Shown: piece after piece, positions 15,195 through 21,660 of the stretch
Numbering within the stretch: the first letter of the stretch is position 1
Layout of the letters: each line of letters opens with the position of its first letter
Assembly: GCA_947628275.1 (NCBI GenBank)
Contig: CANQZD010000045.1
Coordinates: forward strand, 1 to 44,167
Source: an uncultured Bacilli bacterium
Lineage (GTDB): Bacteria > Bacillota_I > Bacilli_A > RF39 > UBA660
DNA length: 44,167 bases
Reading direction: 5' to 3'
The notes under the pieces: generated by a model
The model's input: the letters and a program-made list of their open reading frames with translations, nothing else
Database searches by the model: none
Told to the model about the DNA's origin: nothing
Translations under genes and position numbers: made by a program

Positions 15195-15968
15195 TTATTT
15201 TATCTGTAAAGCATCAATCTCACGACCATAAATCCCAGCATAACCATTAGCTGTATCATCAACTTTATTAACCCAAGAAAGCCACGAACCACCTTTTAAA
15301 TGAACCCGATAAGTAACATCTCTTATTTGTACGCCATCTATTGCATTACCTAATATTCCTGCATAATCATTTCGATTTTTAACCCAAGGAAGCCATCTAT
15401 TTAATACTTTATCATGAACTCTTAAATCATAAGTATCTAAATATATTCCACCCATTGAATTTCCATAATTTCCAGCGTACTGATTAGTTCCAATAACTAC
15501 ATTCGGTAACCATATTTTTTTCTTATTATCATAAGATTGATAAGTTATCACTCTATCATCATTTGGCAAATTATGGTCTAAGTAATAAGTTGGATTAATA
15601 ACCTGATTATTAGGATTTCTAACCTCGAAATGCAAATGAGCTCCATAAGCATTGCCACTGTCACCCATATAACCTATCTTATCGCCTTCATTAACCCTCA
15701 TACCATTTCTAACATAGACATCTTTCAAATGAGCATATAAAGTATAATAACCATTATCATGCTTTATTTTAACATAATTACCATAACTTCTAACTCCTGT
15801 TGCTCCCTTTTCATTTTTCATACCCGTCTGTGTCAAAATAACAATTCCCCCGCTATGAGCAATGATTGTATCTAACTGATTATATTTTTTAACAACATCA
15901 ACCCCAGTATGATTATTACCAAAAGCATTTGTTATTTGATTTTCGGCTTTTAATAAAACTCTACTCAT
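15195..15968 (-). CDS. M23 metallopeptidase with C-terminal W-repeats, no signal peptide
   Basis: Probable peptidoglycan endopeptidase. The N-terminal LytM/M23 domain (about 12-130) has all metal and catalytic residues: His20 and Asp24 (HTGVD), His80 (YAHL), His111 and His113 (AHLHFEV). The C-terminal half holds three about 35-residue repeats of the form W(L/S)xWV...YAG..G..I.G.QI, similar to ChW-type wall-binding repeats. There is no signal peptide or membrane segment. It must be released by lysis or holin, or act after mother-cell opening like the signal-less CwlC/CwlH amidases. A phage endolysin origin is possible, but no other phage gene is near. GAAGG precedes the ATG, with two inverted repeats further upstream. 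Confidence 0.88.
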   Translation of the reverse strand: MSRVLLKAENQITNAFGNNHTGVDVVKKYNQLDTIIAHSGGIVILTQTGMKNEKGATGVRSYGNYVKIKHDNGYYTLYAHLKDVYVRNGMRVNEGDKIGYMGDSGNAYGAHLHFEVRNPNNQVINPTYYLDHNLPNDDRVITYQSYDNKKKIWLPNVVIGTNQYAGNYGNSMGGIYLDTYDLRVHDKVLNRWLPWVKNRNDYAGILGNAIDGVQIRDVTYRVHLKGGSWLSWVNKVDDTANGYAGIYGREIDALQIK

Positions 15969-15984
15969 ATAAAAAACCTTCTTT

Positions 15985-16009
15985 CTAAAAGTATTTTATG
16001 AACTTTTAG
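15985..16009. repeat. inverted repeat around a CATA-type -10 upstream of the M23 gene
   Basis: CTAAAAGT (15985-15992) and ACTTTTAG (16002-16009) form an 8-bp palindrome with a 9-base centre. On the minus strand the centre contains CATAAAATA (16000-15992), matching CATANNNTA. No AC is seen 16 bp upstream. It could be an operator, a 5'-UTR hairpin or a late-sporulation promoter. Confidence 0.4.
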
Positions 16010-16022
16010 TAAAAAAGGCCGT

Positions 16023-16044
16023 TTATTTATCACAAAATAAATAA
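16023..16044. repeat. inverted repeat downstream of rpoZ
   Basis: TTATTTAT (16023-16030) and ATAAATAA (16037-16044) are perfect 8-bp arms with a 6-base loop. It may end rpoZ transcription, but the nearest T-run on the minus strand is about 6 bp further on, so it is a weak terminator at best. Confidence 0.4.
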
Positions 16045-16062
16045 TTTTGCATATAAAAAAAC

Positions 16063-16266
16063 TTATTTATGTTCTTTTACTTCAATAAGTCCCTTTTCTA
16101 ATTCTTCCAATGCCCTTCCAATTGTCCGCTTATTCACATACTCATTTTCATTTAACTGATAATGATCTTTTTCTAACATTTGCTTACTTCTAATTGATGC
16201 TACATGAACTAATTTGTATTTAGAATCAACAATATTAAGAAGTTTATCAATTGAAGGATATAACAT
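16063..16266 (-). CDS. rpoZ: RNA polymerase omega subunit
   Basis: Small subunit that helps assemble the beta-prime subunit into RNA polymerase. It has 67 residues from ATG 16266, beginning MLYPSIDKLLNIVDSKYKLV as in Firmicute omega subunits, with the later blocks RSKQML and KRTIGRALEELEKG. The GTG nine bases upstream is less likely, because AAGGA is spaced correctly only for the ATG. It is not next to gmk, its usual partner. A palindrome covers the -35 of its promoter. Confidence 0.9.
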   Translation of the reverse strand: MLYPSIDKLLNIVDSKYKLVHVASIRSKQMLEKDHYQLNENEYVNKRTIGRALEELEKGLIEVKEHK

Positions 16267-16289
16267 ATCAACCACTTCCTTACATTAAT

Positions 16290-16319
16290 ATCATACTAAA
16301 TAATCTTACTTTTAGACAA
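16290..16319 (-). promoter_or_regulatory. promoter of rpoZ
   Basis: On the minus strand: -35 TTGTCT (16319-16314), 18-bp spacer, -10 TATGAT (16295-16290). The -35 is part of the palindrome 16314-16328. Confidence 0.6.
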
Positions 16320-16328
16320 TCATTGTCT
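16314..16328. promoter_or_regulatory. palindromic operator candidate at the rpoZ -35
   Basis: AGACAATGATTGTCT has perfect 7-bp arms around one central base and covers the -35 hexamer, the usual place for a repressor site. The regulator is unknown. Further TTGTC/GACAA motifs lie within 30 bp upstream (16334-16352). Confidence 0.5.
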
Positions 16329-16360
16329 TAAAATTTTGACAATTTATTGACATATAAATT

Positions 16361-16382
16361 AAAAAGATGAATTAATCATCTT
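16361..16382 (-). terminator. terminator of DUF4234-DUF2752
   Basis: On the minus strand, AAGATGA (16382-16376) and TCATCTT (16370-16364) pair around a 5-base loop, followed by a T-run. The stop TGA of the DUF2752 gene is part of the stem. Confidence 0.7.
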
Positions 16383-16765
16383 CTTATCATAACCTCATAA
16401 GGCTGCAAAAATTCAAAACCTGGAATATTTCTTAAAATTCCATAAACCATAAATATGCCTATTAAAATATACCAAATATTTGGTTCAAATCTTTCTAAAA
16501 AAGGATTTTTCTTTCTTTTAGACGCGATAATAACATCTAAAAAATACCAAACAACAAACGGAATTAAAATAAATAACAAAGGATTATAACGAAAAGCTTG
16601 ATAAAAATTACCCTTTACTAAACTAATTATCATCCTTGTAATCCCACAACCAGGACAATATAAATGAGTTAATTCATATATTGGACATTTTAAATAAAAA
16701 TTAAAATAATGACCTACTAAAAAATACCCAGCAACTAATCCTATTCCAGCTAAATTTTTTTTCAT
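16376..16765 (-). CDS. DUF2752 family membrane protein
   Basis: Membrane protein of 129 residues, function unknown. It carries the DUF2752 signature YCPGCGITR (about 36-44) after the first membrane segment, then F.YNPLL and two more hydrophobic segments. Proteins of this family often accompany DUF4234 or TM2-like genes, as here: the DUF4234 gene ends 2 bp upstream. There is no clear ribosome-binding site, so translation is probably coupled. Confidence 0.85.
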   Translation of the reverse strand: MKKNLAGIGLVAGYFLVGHYFNFYLKCPIYELTHLYCPGCGITRMIISLVKGNFYQAFRYNPLLFILIPFVVWYFLDVIIASKRKKNPFLERFEPNIWYILIGIFMVYGILRNIPGFEFLQPYEVMIRR

Positions 16766-16767
16766 TT

Positions 16768-17121
16768 TTAAACAGTTTTCTTAAGAGCAATTGTATTAAT
16801 GTCATTTTGCATTATACAATAATTAACAAGTCCTAAACCAAAAATTTGTAAAATAATATAAAGTAAAGAATTATCATCAGCTGGAAGACCATTATCAGCT
16901 TTAGCTTTTAAAAGAGCCTTTCCCATTAAATATGCCCAATAATAACCATATATTCCACAAGTTATTAAAGTTAGTAAAAATGCTTTTCCTCCTGATAATC
17001 TTTCATCATTACTTAGTACTCTTGTATCATCAGTTAAACTTATAAACCAAAAAATAGCATAAATTCCACAAGTAAAAATACTAAGTAAAATACAAGTAAC
17101 AATATTTCTTTTAACAACCAT
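16768..17121 (-). CDS. DUF4234 family membrane protein
   Basis: Membrane protein of 117 residues with the DUF4234 pattern, two repeats of a TCGIYxxxW type: FTCGIYAIFWFISL (about 16-29) and ITCGIYGYYWAYLM (about 53-66). A third hydrophobic segment follows. Function unknown. AAAGGAG lies about 10 bases before the ATG. First gene of a pair with DUF2752. Confidence 0.85.
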   Translation of the reverse strand: MVVKRNIVTCILLSIFTCGIYAIFWFISLTDDTRVLSNDERLSGGKAFLLTLITCGIYGYYWAYLMGKALLKAKADNGLPADDNSLLYIILQIFGLGLVNYCIMQNDINTIALKKTV

Positions 17122-17147
17122 CTTCTATAAACTCCTTTCTCACTAAT

Positions 17148-17175
17148 AATATATCATATTTTTCTTATCTTGCAA
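17148..17175 (-). promoter_or_regulatory. promoter of DUF4234-DUF2752
   Basis: On the minus strand: -35 TTGCAA (17175-17170), 16-bp spacer, -10 TATATT (17153-17148), directly behind the terminator of the S1-domain gene. Confidence 0.55.
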
Positions 17176-17176
17176 G

Positions 17177-17199
17177 AAAAAAGAACCTTAAAGTTCTTT
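17177..17199 (-). terminator. terminator of the S1-domain gene
   Basis: On the minus strand, AAAGAAC (17199-17193, read as its complement GTTCTTT on the plus strand) pairs with GTTCTTT (17186-17180) around a 6-base loop. A T-run to 17177 overlaps the end of the stem. The stop TAA (17190-17188) is in the loop. Confidence 0.7.
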
Positions 17200-17520
17200 C
17201 AATTTTTCTTCCATCCATATTGGTAGTTGCTTTTTTAAAGGAGCAAAACCATGGTCAATCAAAATTTCTTTATCCATTGCATATTCAGTATTTTTAATAC
17301 TACACTTCATTTGCTTCAAATTTTCATCAATTTCTAATATAACACATGGAATTACGTCCCCTAATTGGGCATAATCTCCAACATTTTTTACAAAATGCTC
17401 ACTTAGCTCAGAAATATGAATTAAGCCTGTATAACCATCATCAAAAGTAACAAAAATTCCATAATTTTCTAAACCAGTAACGGACCCGTATGCAACATTC
17501 CCAATTTGATACGTTTCCAT
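17188..17520 (-). CDS. S1 RNA-binding domain protein (YugI/CvfD-like)
   Basis: Small RNA-binding protein of 110 residues. One S1 domain spans about 4-72 (IGNVAYGSVTGLENYGIFV, then GLIHISELS), with a C-terminal tail. It is similar to the general stress protein YugI (GSP13) and the regulator CvfD, which bind ribosomes or RNA. The start is placed at ATG 17520 (GGTGAG 5 bases upstream). The ATG at 17538 falls inside the -10 element of the promoter and cannot be in the mRNA. Divergent from nfu with overlapping -35 regions. Confidence 0.85.
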   Translation of the reverse strand: METYQIGNVAYGSVTGLENYGIFVTFDDGYTGLIHISELSEHFVKNVGDYAQLGDVIPCVILEIDENLKQMKCSIKNTEYAMDKEILIDHGFAPLKKQLPIWMEEKLKEL

Positions 17521-17536
17521 CTTGCTCACCGACAAC

Positions 17537-17565
17537 ATTATATCACGATTTTTCCTTTACAACAA
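17537..17565 (-). promoter_or_regulatory. promoter of the S1-domain gene
   Basis: On the minus strand: -35 TTGTTG (17565-17560), 17-bp spacer, extended -10 TGATATAAT (17545-17537). Its -35 overlaps that of nfu by two bases, so the two promoters probably compete. Confidence 0.7.
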
Positions 17566-17584
17566 ATAAAATAACTTTTATAAT
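17556..17584 (+). promoter_or_regulatory. promoter of nfu
   Basis: -35 TTTACA (17556-17561), 17-bp spacer, consensus -10 TATAAT (17579-17584). Confidence 0.7.
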
Positions 17585-17604
17585 GTCTATGAGGTGACTA
17601 CTGT

Positions 17605-17838
17605 ATGGATAAAACAATTAATAAAATCAAAGACCTATTAGATGATATCCGCCCTTTTCTTAATATGGAAGGTGGCGATTTAGAATTTTTAAAATATGAA
17701 GATAATTATGTTTATATTAAACTTTCTGGCGCATGTGCTAACTGTGACTATCAAGATGTAACTATTAAAGAAAATATTGAAAGTTATTTAAAAGAAGAAA
17801 TCCCCGAAATCATCGGAGTCATCAGTGTTAATTTGTAA
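17605..17838 (+). CDS. nfu: NifU-like iron-sulfur scaffold (Nfu / YutI)
   Basis: Small protein that carries or delivers Fe-S clusters. It has 77 residues, the NifU C-terminal domain alone, with DIRPFLNMEGGDLEFLKY at about 14-31 and the cluster-binding CxxC in GACANCDYQD (Cys45, Cys48). GAGGTGAC lies before the ATG. It corresponds to B. subtilis YutI, which also lies near yutH. Its end overlaps the convergent yutH-like gene by 11 bp. Likely clients in this window are the ferredoxin, NrdG and AddB. Confidence 0.92.
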   Translation: MDKTINKIKDLLDDIRPFLNMEGGDLEFLKYEDNYVYIKLSGACANCDYQDVTIKENIESYLKEEIPEIIGVISVNL

Positions 17839-18745
17839 GCCAATCAATTTTTTCAATTTGCCCATAAAAAGCTATTATTTCATAACTTTTCTTTAAAAAT
17901 TCCTCAATTTGGGGAATTTTTTCCATTATCGTAATTAAACAATCTTCACTAACATCATAATTCATCACATTTTCATATAAATCAAAATAATAACTTGGAT
18001 AAATTAATCTTGCATATAACAAACTTAAAGAATATAAATCTAACTTTCGAATCTTTAAATATGTTTGTAAATCTATCAAAGCATCATCAACCGAAACCAA
18101 AGCTTCATTTTTTAAATATTCAGCAATATCTCTAACTTCCCAATCAAAAATTAAATTTAACGGATTATCATAATTCAAATGTTTATTAGGATAATAAACC
18201 CGTTTGTGGCATAAAACTAATTTATTATTAATCGGTTTTAAAGTAGCATTAACTTTATTAACATAACTTATAGCATTTTCTCCAAGACCTGCAAAATAGC
18301 CAAAAGTATTAATAACAACTTTTTTATCTTTTCCTAATTCACCAATTTGATATTCAAAATAATCAATTTTAATACTCCAGAGCCTACCCCAATCTGGTCT
18401 TTCCAAAGATTTATTTTGCAAATTAATAGGTAACATATCCCATATTTTTAACATATCTAATATTGAATATTCCTCAAAAGGATTAGTTAAAGAAAGTAAC
18501 ATATAAGGTTCATTATTATCTAAAATCGTTAATGATTGAAAAACAGTTGGAATAATTTGATGAACAGGATAATTTTTATTAACCAACTCTTGATAAAGCT
18601 TCATTAAATCATTTAATTCAACTAAATTTCTCTTAACCTTAGTTAAATAAAAAAACTGATTATCAATTTTAAAAGAATAATAATTTATTCCTTCCTTAAG
18701 TTCTTCAACATTAATTTTATATTCATATTCAATTTTCTCTTTCAT
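17828..18745 (-). CDS. yutH: Probable spore coat-associated protein YutH (CotS-like kinase fold)
   Basis: 305 residues, related to the CotS/YutH/YsxE group, spore coat proteins with a degenerate aminoglycoside-kinase fold. Supporting features are WGRLWSIKIDYFEYQI (about 119-134), GYFAGLGENAISYV (about 148-161), LCHKRVYYP (about 178-186), DWEVRDIAEYLK (about 202-213) and LLYARLIYPSYYFDLYE in the C-terminal third. These resemble YutH blocks, with the family Asp/His positions only partly kept. Position next to nfu/yutI and before yutD-yunB matches the B. subtilis order, which strengthens the call. There is no ribosome-binding site: the ATG lies within an inverted repeat shared with yunB, 5 bp after a TATAAT. 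Confidence 0.68.
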   Translation of the reverse strand: MKEKIEYEYKINVEELKEGINYYSFKIDNQFFYLTKVKRNLVELNDLMKLYQELVNKNYPVHQIIPTVFQSLTILDNNEPYMLLSLTNPFEEYSILDMLKIWDMLPINLQNKSLERPDWGRLWSIKIDYFEYQIGELGKDKKVVINTFGYFAGLGENAISYVNKVNATLKPINNKLVLCHKRVYYPNKHLNYDNPLNLIFDWEVRDIAEYLKNEALVSVDDALIDLQTYLKIRKLDLYSLSLLYARLIYPSYYFDLYENVMNYDVSEDCLITIMEKIPQIEEFLKKSYEIIAFYGQIEKIDWLTN

Positions 18746-18760
18746 ATTAAATTATATGAA
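18741..18760 (-). promoter_or_regulatory. start-codon inverted repeat of yutH (shared with yunB)
   Basis: On the minus strand: TTCATAT-AATTTA-ATATGAA, 7-bp perfect arms. It contains TATAAT (18756-18751) five bases before the ATG (18745-18743), so a transcript from this -10 would begin at or next to the A of the start codon. It is 19 of 20 bases identical to the element at yunB (21623-21642). It sits directly behind the T-run of the upstream terminator. Confidence 0.65.
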
Positions 18761-18785
18761 AAAAATCTAAGAAAAATCTTAGATT
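18759..18785 (-). terminator. terminator before yutH
   Basis: On the minus strand, AATCTAAGA (18785-18777) and TCTTAGATT (18772-18764) form a 9-bp stem with a TTTT loop, followed by a T-run to 18759. It ends the 314-residue protein gene, whose stop codon is at the stem base. Confidence 0.75.
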
Positions 18786-19728
18786 AAGCAACTTTCTGTA
18801 ACTCTAAACTGGGAGTTGACGATGTCACACCAACTGAATTTTGATAAGCCATTGTTGCAATTTGTTCAGCAGCTTGAGCATTTTTTAAATGATCATTAGC
18901 TTGTTCTTTTAAACTATTAGCTTCTTTAATGGTATCAACTATTTTTTTTTTATAAGTATCAATAATTTTTTCAACTTTTTCTTGATATTCTTTAGTAGCT
19001 GCCGCAATTTCTTGTTGCATCTTATCAAAATCATTTTCTTTTTCTACCGGAATAATTTCTGGACCACTAGTTACTTCATTAACTACAGGACTTTCAATTA
19101 CTGGTGGTGGATTAATAACGCTTTCAATTGCTGGAGCATTACTAGCAAACGGAGTAATTACCTCTTCTTGAGGTTCATTATTAGTAATACTTTCTGGGAA
19201 AGAAAATACTGGTGGAGCCTCCTCAGTTACTACCGGAGTATCAGTAACTACAGGATTAGTAACTTCTGGAGCAAGAGTATCTACAACTGGCATTGAAACT
19301 TCTGAAACAGGTTCAACCAAAGTTTCTTCCTTAGCTGGAATACTATCCTTAACCAAATTTTTAAAATTAGCAATTAAAGGGTCCGTTTGAGCAACCGTAA
19401 GTCCTAAACTACGACCTGGTCCAATATCTGCTTTTACATTTTCAGCACTTATATAATTAATATTCTTAGCATTGTTTTTAATAATATCAACTACTACTGA
19501 TTTAACTTCTGACCAAGCATTTTCATCATTTATTGCCTGATAGACACCATCTTTTTCCCACATAAATTCTAAAACATTATTTCCATTATTCATCTCTTTT
19601 TTATCTAAAATTAAGATTGGAATATTTTTAATATTTGGACGATTATCATCAGCAATTGTAAAATGCGCTACTACTTTTCTTTCTTCAACTTCCCCACTTG
19701 GTCTATTTAATACAACTTTTTCTTTCAT
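18784..19728 (-). CDS. Unrecognised protein with Pro/Val-rich linker and coiled coil
   Basis: I do not recognise the family. 314 residues, no signal peptide and no membrane segment. The first about 130 residues look folded (mixed alpha/beta, with IPILILDKKE and LGLTVAQTDPL). Residues about 135-235 are rich in Pro, Val, Thr and Glu with repeated VVT/PVV units, an extended linker. About 238-305 is a charged, Ala-rich coiled coil with a short tail. It has a good vegetative-type promoter (19759-19787), a strong GGAGAGAGG site and its own terminator. So it is a separate unit although it lies between yutH and yutD. The layout would fit a scaffold or cytoskeletal adaptor; that is only inference. Confidence 0.75.
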   Translation of the reverse strand: MKEKVVLNRPSGEVEERKVVAHFTIADDNRPNIKNIPILILDKKEMNNGNNVLEFMWEKDGVYQAINDENAWSEVKSVVVDIIKNNAKNINYISAENVKADIGPGRSLGLTVAQTDPLIANFKNLVKDSIPAKEETLVEPVSEVSMPVVDTLAPEVTNPVVTDTPVVTEEAPPVFSFPESITNNEPQEEVITPFASNAPAIESVINPPPVIESPVVNEVTSGPEIIPVEKENDFDKMQQEIAAATKEYQEKVEKIIDTYKKKIVDTIKEANSLKEQANDHLKNAQAAEQIATMAYQNSVGVTSSTPSLELQKVA

Positions 19729-19758
19729 ACTTGGAACCCTCTCTCCATTCTAAACATC

Positions 19759-19787
19759 ATTATAGCAAAAAAAGATTTACTCTGCAA
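19759..19787 (-). promoter_or_regulatory. promoter of the 314-residue protein gene
   Basis: On the minus strand: -35 TTGCAG (19787-19782), 17-bp spacer, consensus -10 TATAAT (19764-19759). The -35 lies inside the 3' end of the yutD gene. Confidence 0.7.
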
Positions 19788-20064
19788 TATCTTCTTTAGC
19801 TAAAATAAAATATTTGCAACCATATGCACAATAATTATTTAAATAATCATCAACTTTATCAATATCATTTATTTCTTTAAAATTAGGATTACGTCGACTA
19901 TTAAAACCTTTTAATCTTAATTTACCATACGACCAATCACCTAAAATATAATCAAAATCTAAAAAATAATCAGTAATTATCTTTTCAACTTCTTCTAAAA
20001 TAAAACCATCATTAAAATTTCTAAATAAAGTATATACTTGATTCAATAACTCTATCTTTTCCAT
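19777..20064 (-). CDS. yutD: YutD family protein (DUF1027)
   Basis: 95 residues, matching the YutD family across its length: EEVEKIITDYF, then FDYILGDWSYGKLRLKGF (about 37-54) and the C-terminal YCAYGCKYFIL (about 77-87). The function is unknown; the family is widespread in Bacilli. AGAGGTGG precedes the ATG. It follows the 272-residue membrane protein gene by 10 bp in the yunB transcript. In B. subtilis yutD also lies between yutH and yunB. Confidence 0.85.
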   Translation of the reverse strand: MEKIELLNQVYTLFRNFNDGFILEEVEKIITDYFLDFDYILGDWSYGKLRLKGFNSRRNPNFKEINDIDKVDDYLNNYCAYGCKYFILAKEDIAE

Positions 20065-20074
20065 TATCCACCTC

Positions 20075-20890
20075 TTATGAAATTCTTATTGCTACAATAA
20101 ATAAAGTCAAAACAATCGTTACTACAACACTTACTAATAATAATAAATCTACGTAACCATTACCACTACTAAGACGATTACCATACTTTTTATAATAATT
20201 AACTGCATCTATTAATAAATCACGTTTATTTTTATCATTTTCATCAATCTTAAAGAAAGCATAAACTTTATGATTAGCTTCCTCTAATTCTTCAGAATTC
20301 ATTTTAGAAATCTCTTCAACTGTATAACCTAAAAGTAAATAAGCATCAATAAACAATGTTGTTTTTTTTATTGGTGACAAATCAAAAGTATGTTCACTTA
20401 TATAATTTTGTCTAGCATAATAATAATCTAAGCATGCCTTATCTTGTAAATAATAATTTGTATAATCACTTAAATATTCATTAGTACTTAAACATAATAA
20501 CTTTTTAAAATTGTTTTCTTCATCATCTTTTAAACCTAACTTTTTTTTCTTTAAAAAGAACATATCAATTAAATATTGTTCAATTTTTACTAAAAAAATA
20601 TTAGGTCTTTGTTTAGATGTATACCAAAAAGAATTAAAACATTTTTTAAAATCTTCTAATTTTTCTTTACTAAAACCATATTTCATAATATTATCATCAA
20701 AACCATTTTGACCGCTTATATTTTTATTTAAATATGGATTAATAATCTCTAATTCGCCATATATTTCAACTAACGTTCGAATAACAATCACAGGAAAAGA
20801 TAATGAACTAGAAAGATTTTGTTCTTTAGTTGCTAAAAAATTTTCAATAGCCATGGTAAATTCTTTACTTATAAACTCTTCATTTCCCAT
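20075..20890 (-). CDS. Unrecognised tail-anchored membrane protein
   Basis: I do not recognise the family. About 271 residues from ATG 20890 (GGTGA lies 8 bases upstream; an ATG 15 bp earlier lacks a site). The soluble N-terminal about 235 residues are helical and charged, with many Tyr, Lys and Asp. One hydrophobic segment at the C-terminus (about 236-265) with few residues after it suggests a tail anchor, with the bulk of the protein in the cytoplasm. It lies between yunB (stop 20 bp upstream) and yutD on one transcript, so a role in sporulation is a reasonable guess. Confidence 0.72.
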   Translation of the reverse strand: MGNEEFISKEFTMAIENFLATKEQNLSSSLSFPVIVIRTLVEIYGELEIINPYLNKNISGQNGFDDNIMKYGFSKEKLEDFKKCFNSFWYTSKQRPNIFLVKIEQYLIDMFFLKKKKLGLKDDEENNFKKLLCLSTNEYLSDYTNYYLQDKACLDYYYARQNYISEHTFDLSPIKKTTLFIDAYLLLGYTVEEISKMNSEELEEANHKVYAFFKIDENDKNKRDLLIDAVNYYKKYGNRLSSGNGYVDLLLLVSVVVTIVLTLFIVAIRIS

Positions 20891-20910
20891 ATTCTTATTC
20901 ACCATTATAA

Positions 20911-21627
20911 TTATACCATATAAAAATCATTTTTGATACTACTACTTTTAGTAATTAATTCATTTCCATACCAATTAGGCACAGTCCCATTAATTACTTT
21001 GGCCCCCAACATAATCGTAAAATTTAAATCATGATCTTGATAATCAACCGGAGTAATTAATTCATAATTTATTGATATTTCTAAAAACACTTCAACCAAA
21101 GCATTATTAATTCCATAATTAGTCATCTTTGTTTTAACATTAGTAAAAACCGAATTAACAAAATGAAACAATACCGGAATTCGCGGGCCAAGATTATTAA
21201 AAAAAACATAATCACTAACTATTCCCATTGGTAACATTAATAAAACCGTATTTTCTTCAGAAAAATTATTTTTACCTAAATATTTAAAATAATTATTTTG
21301 TTTAGCTTTATTTACATTACTTAACAACTCTTTAGTAACCGTATCCGCTAAATGATATATCTCTGTCATTTTATAATCAACCGTTAAAATTTCTTGCTTA
21401 TCATTTAAATTAACCACAAATAAATCATCAATTTCAACATTTAATAAAGACTGATATTCACTAGCAATAGCATTAATCGTTTTAGTAAACTCTAAATTAG
21501 CAACATGACTTAATTTAGGACTTACCTTTTTATTAAAACCATTTAAAAAAAAGCCAGTTAATATCCCAATTCCTAACATATATCCAAATATTGATAATTT
21601 TACTAAAGTTTTATGTTTTATTTTCAT
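20911..21627 (-). CDS. yunB: Sporulation protein YunB
   Basis: Mother-cell sporulation protein in Bacillus, of unknown biochemical role. It has 238 residues with one N-terminal membrane segment (about 11-29) and an outer domain. The family blocks are clear: LLMLPMGIVSDYVFF (about 129-143) followed by LGPRIPVLF, and the diagnostic MTNYGINNALVEVFLEISI (about 167-185), then GTVPNWY near the end. The start has no Shine-Dalgarno sequence: the ATG sits in the inverted repeat 21623-21642 just after a terminator, exactly as at yutH. The gene leads a transcript with the 271-residue protein and yutD. Confidence 0.88.
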   Translation of the reverse strand: MKIKHKTLVKLSIFGYMLGIGILTGFFLNGFNKKVSPKLSHVANLEFTKTINAIASEYQSLLNVEIDDLFVVNLNDKQEILTVDYKMTEIYHLADTVTKELLSNVNKAKQNNYFKYLGKNNFSEENTVLLMLPMGIVSDYVFFNNLGPRIPVLFHFVNSVFTNVKTKMTNYGINNALVEVFLEISINYELITPVDYQDHDLNFTIMLGAKVINGTVPNWYGNELITKSSSIKNDFYMV

Positions 21628-21642
21628 ATTAAATCATATGAA
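21623..21642 (-). promoter_or_regulatory. start-codon inverted repeat of yunB (shared with yutH)
   Basis: On the minus strand: TTCATAT-GATTTA-ATATGAA with 7-bp perfect arms. It contains TATGAT five bases before the ATG (21627-21625). It differs at one base from the element at yutH (18741-18760) and also lies right behind a terminator T-run. CATATGAT / CATATAAT also resembles the sigma-E -10 (CATAnnnT), but no sigma-E -35 is visible. Confidence 0.65.
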
Positions 21643-21660
21643 AAAAAAGGTTTTAAAACC
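21641..21660 (-). terminator. terminator before yunB
   Basis: On the minus strand, GGTTTTAAAACC (21660-21649) is a self-complementary hairpin followed by eight T. The stem is short (4-5 bp with a small loop) but the T-run is strong. The stop of the 294-residue protein (21655-21653) is in the hairpin. Confidence 0.6.

Noticed and set aside
16336-16352. Two tandem TTGACA hexamers on the plus strand downstream of the DUF2752 terminator
   Set aside because: No -10 at correct spacing and no plus-strand gene follows.
18982-19296. 104-codon plus-strand open frame opposite the 314-residue protein
   Set aside because: It is the antisense of the Pro/Val-rich linker and is rich in Trp, Tyr and Asn from reversed codons; no start signals.
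18784-19728. Pro/Val-rich repeats as a possible recombination or CRISPR-like repeat
   Set aside because: The repeats are protein-level and irregular; no constant DNA repeat or spacer pattern exists. No CRISPR array or cas gene is seen in the window.
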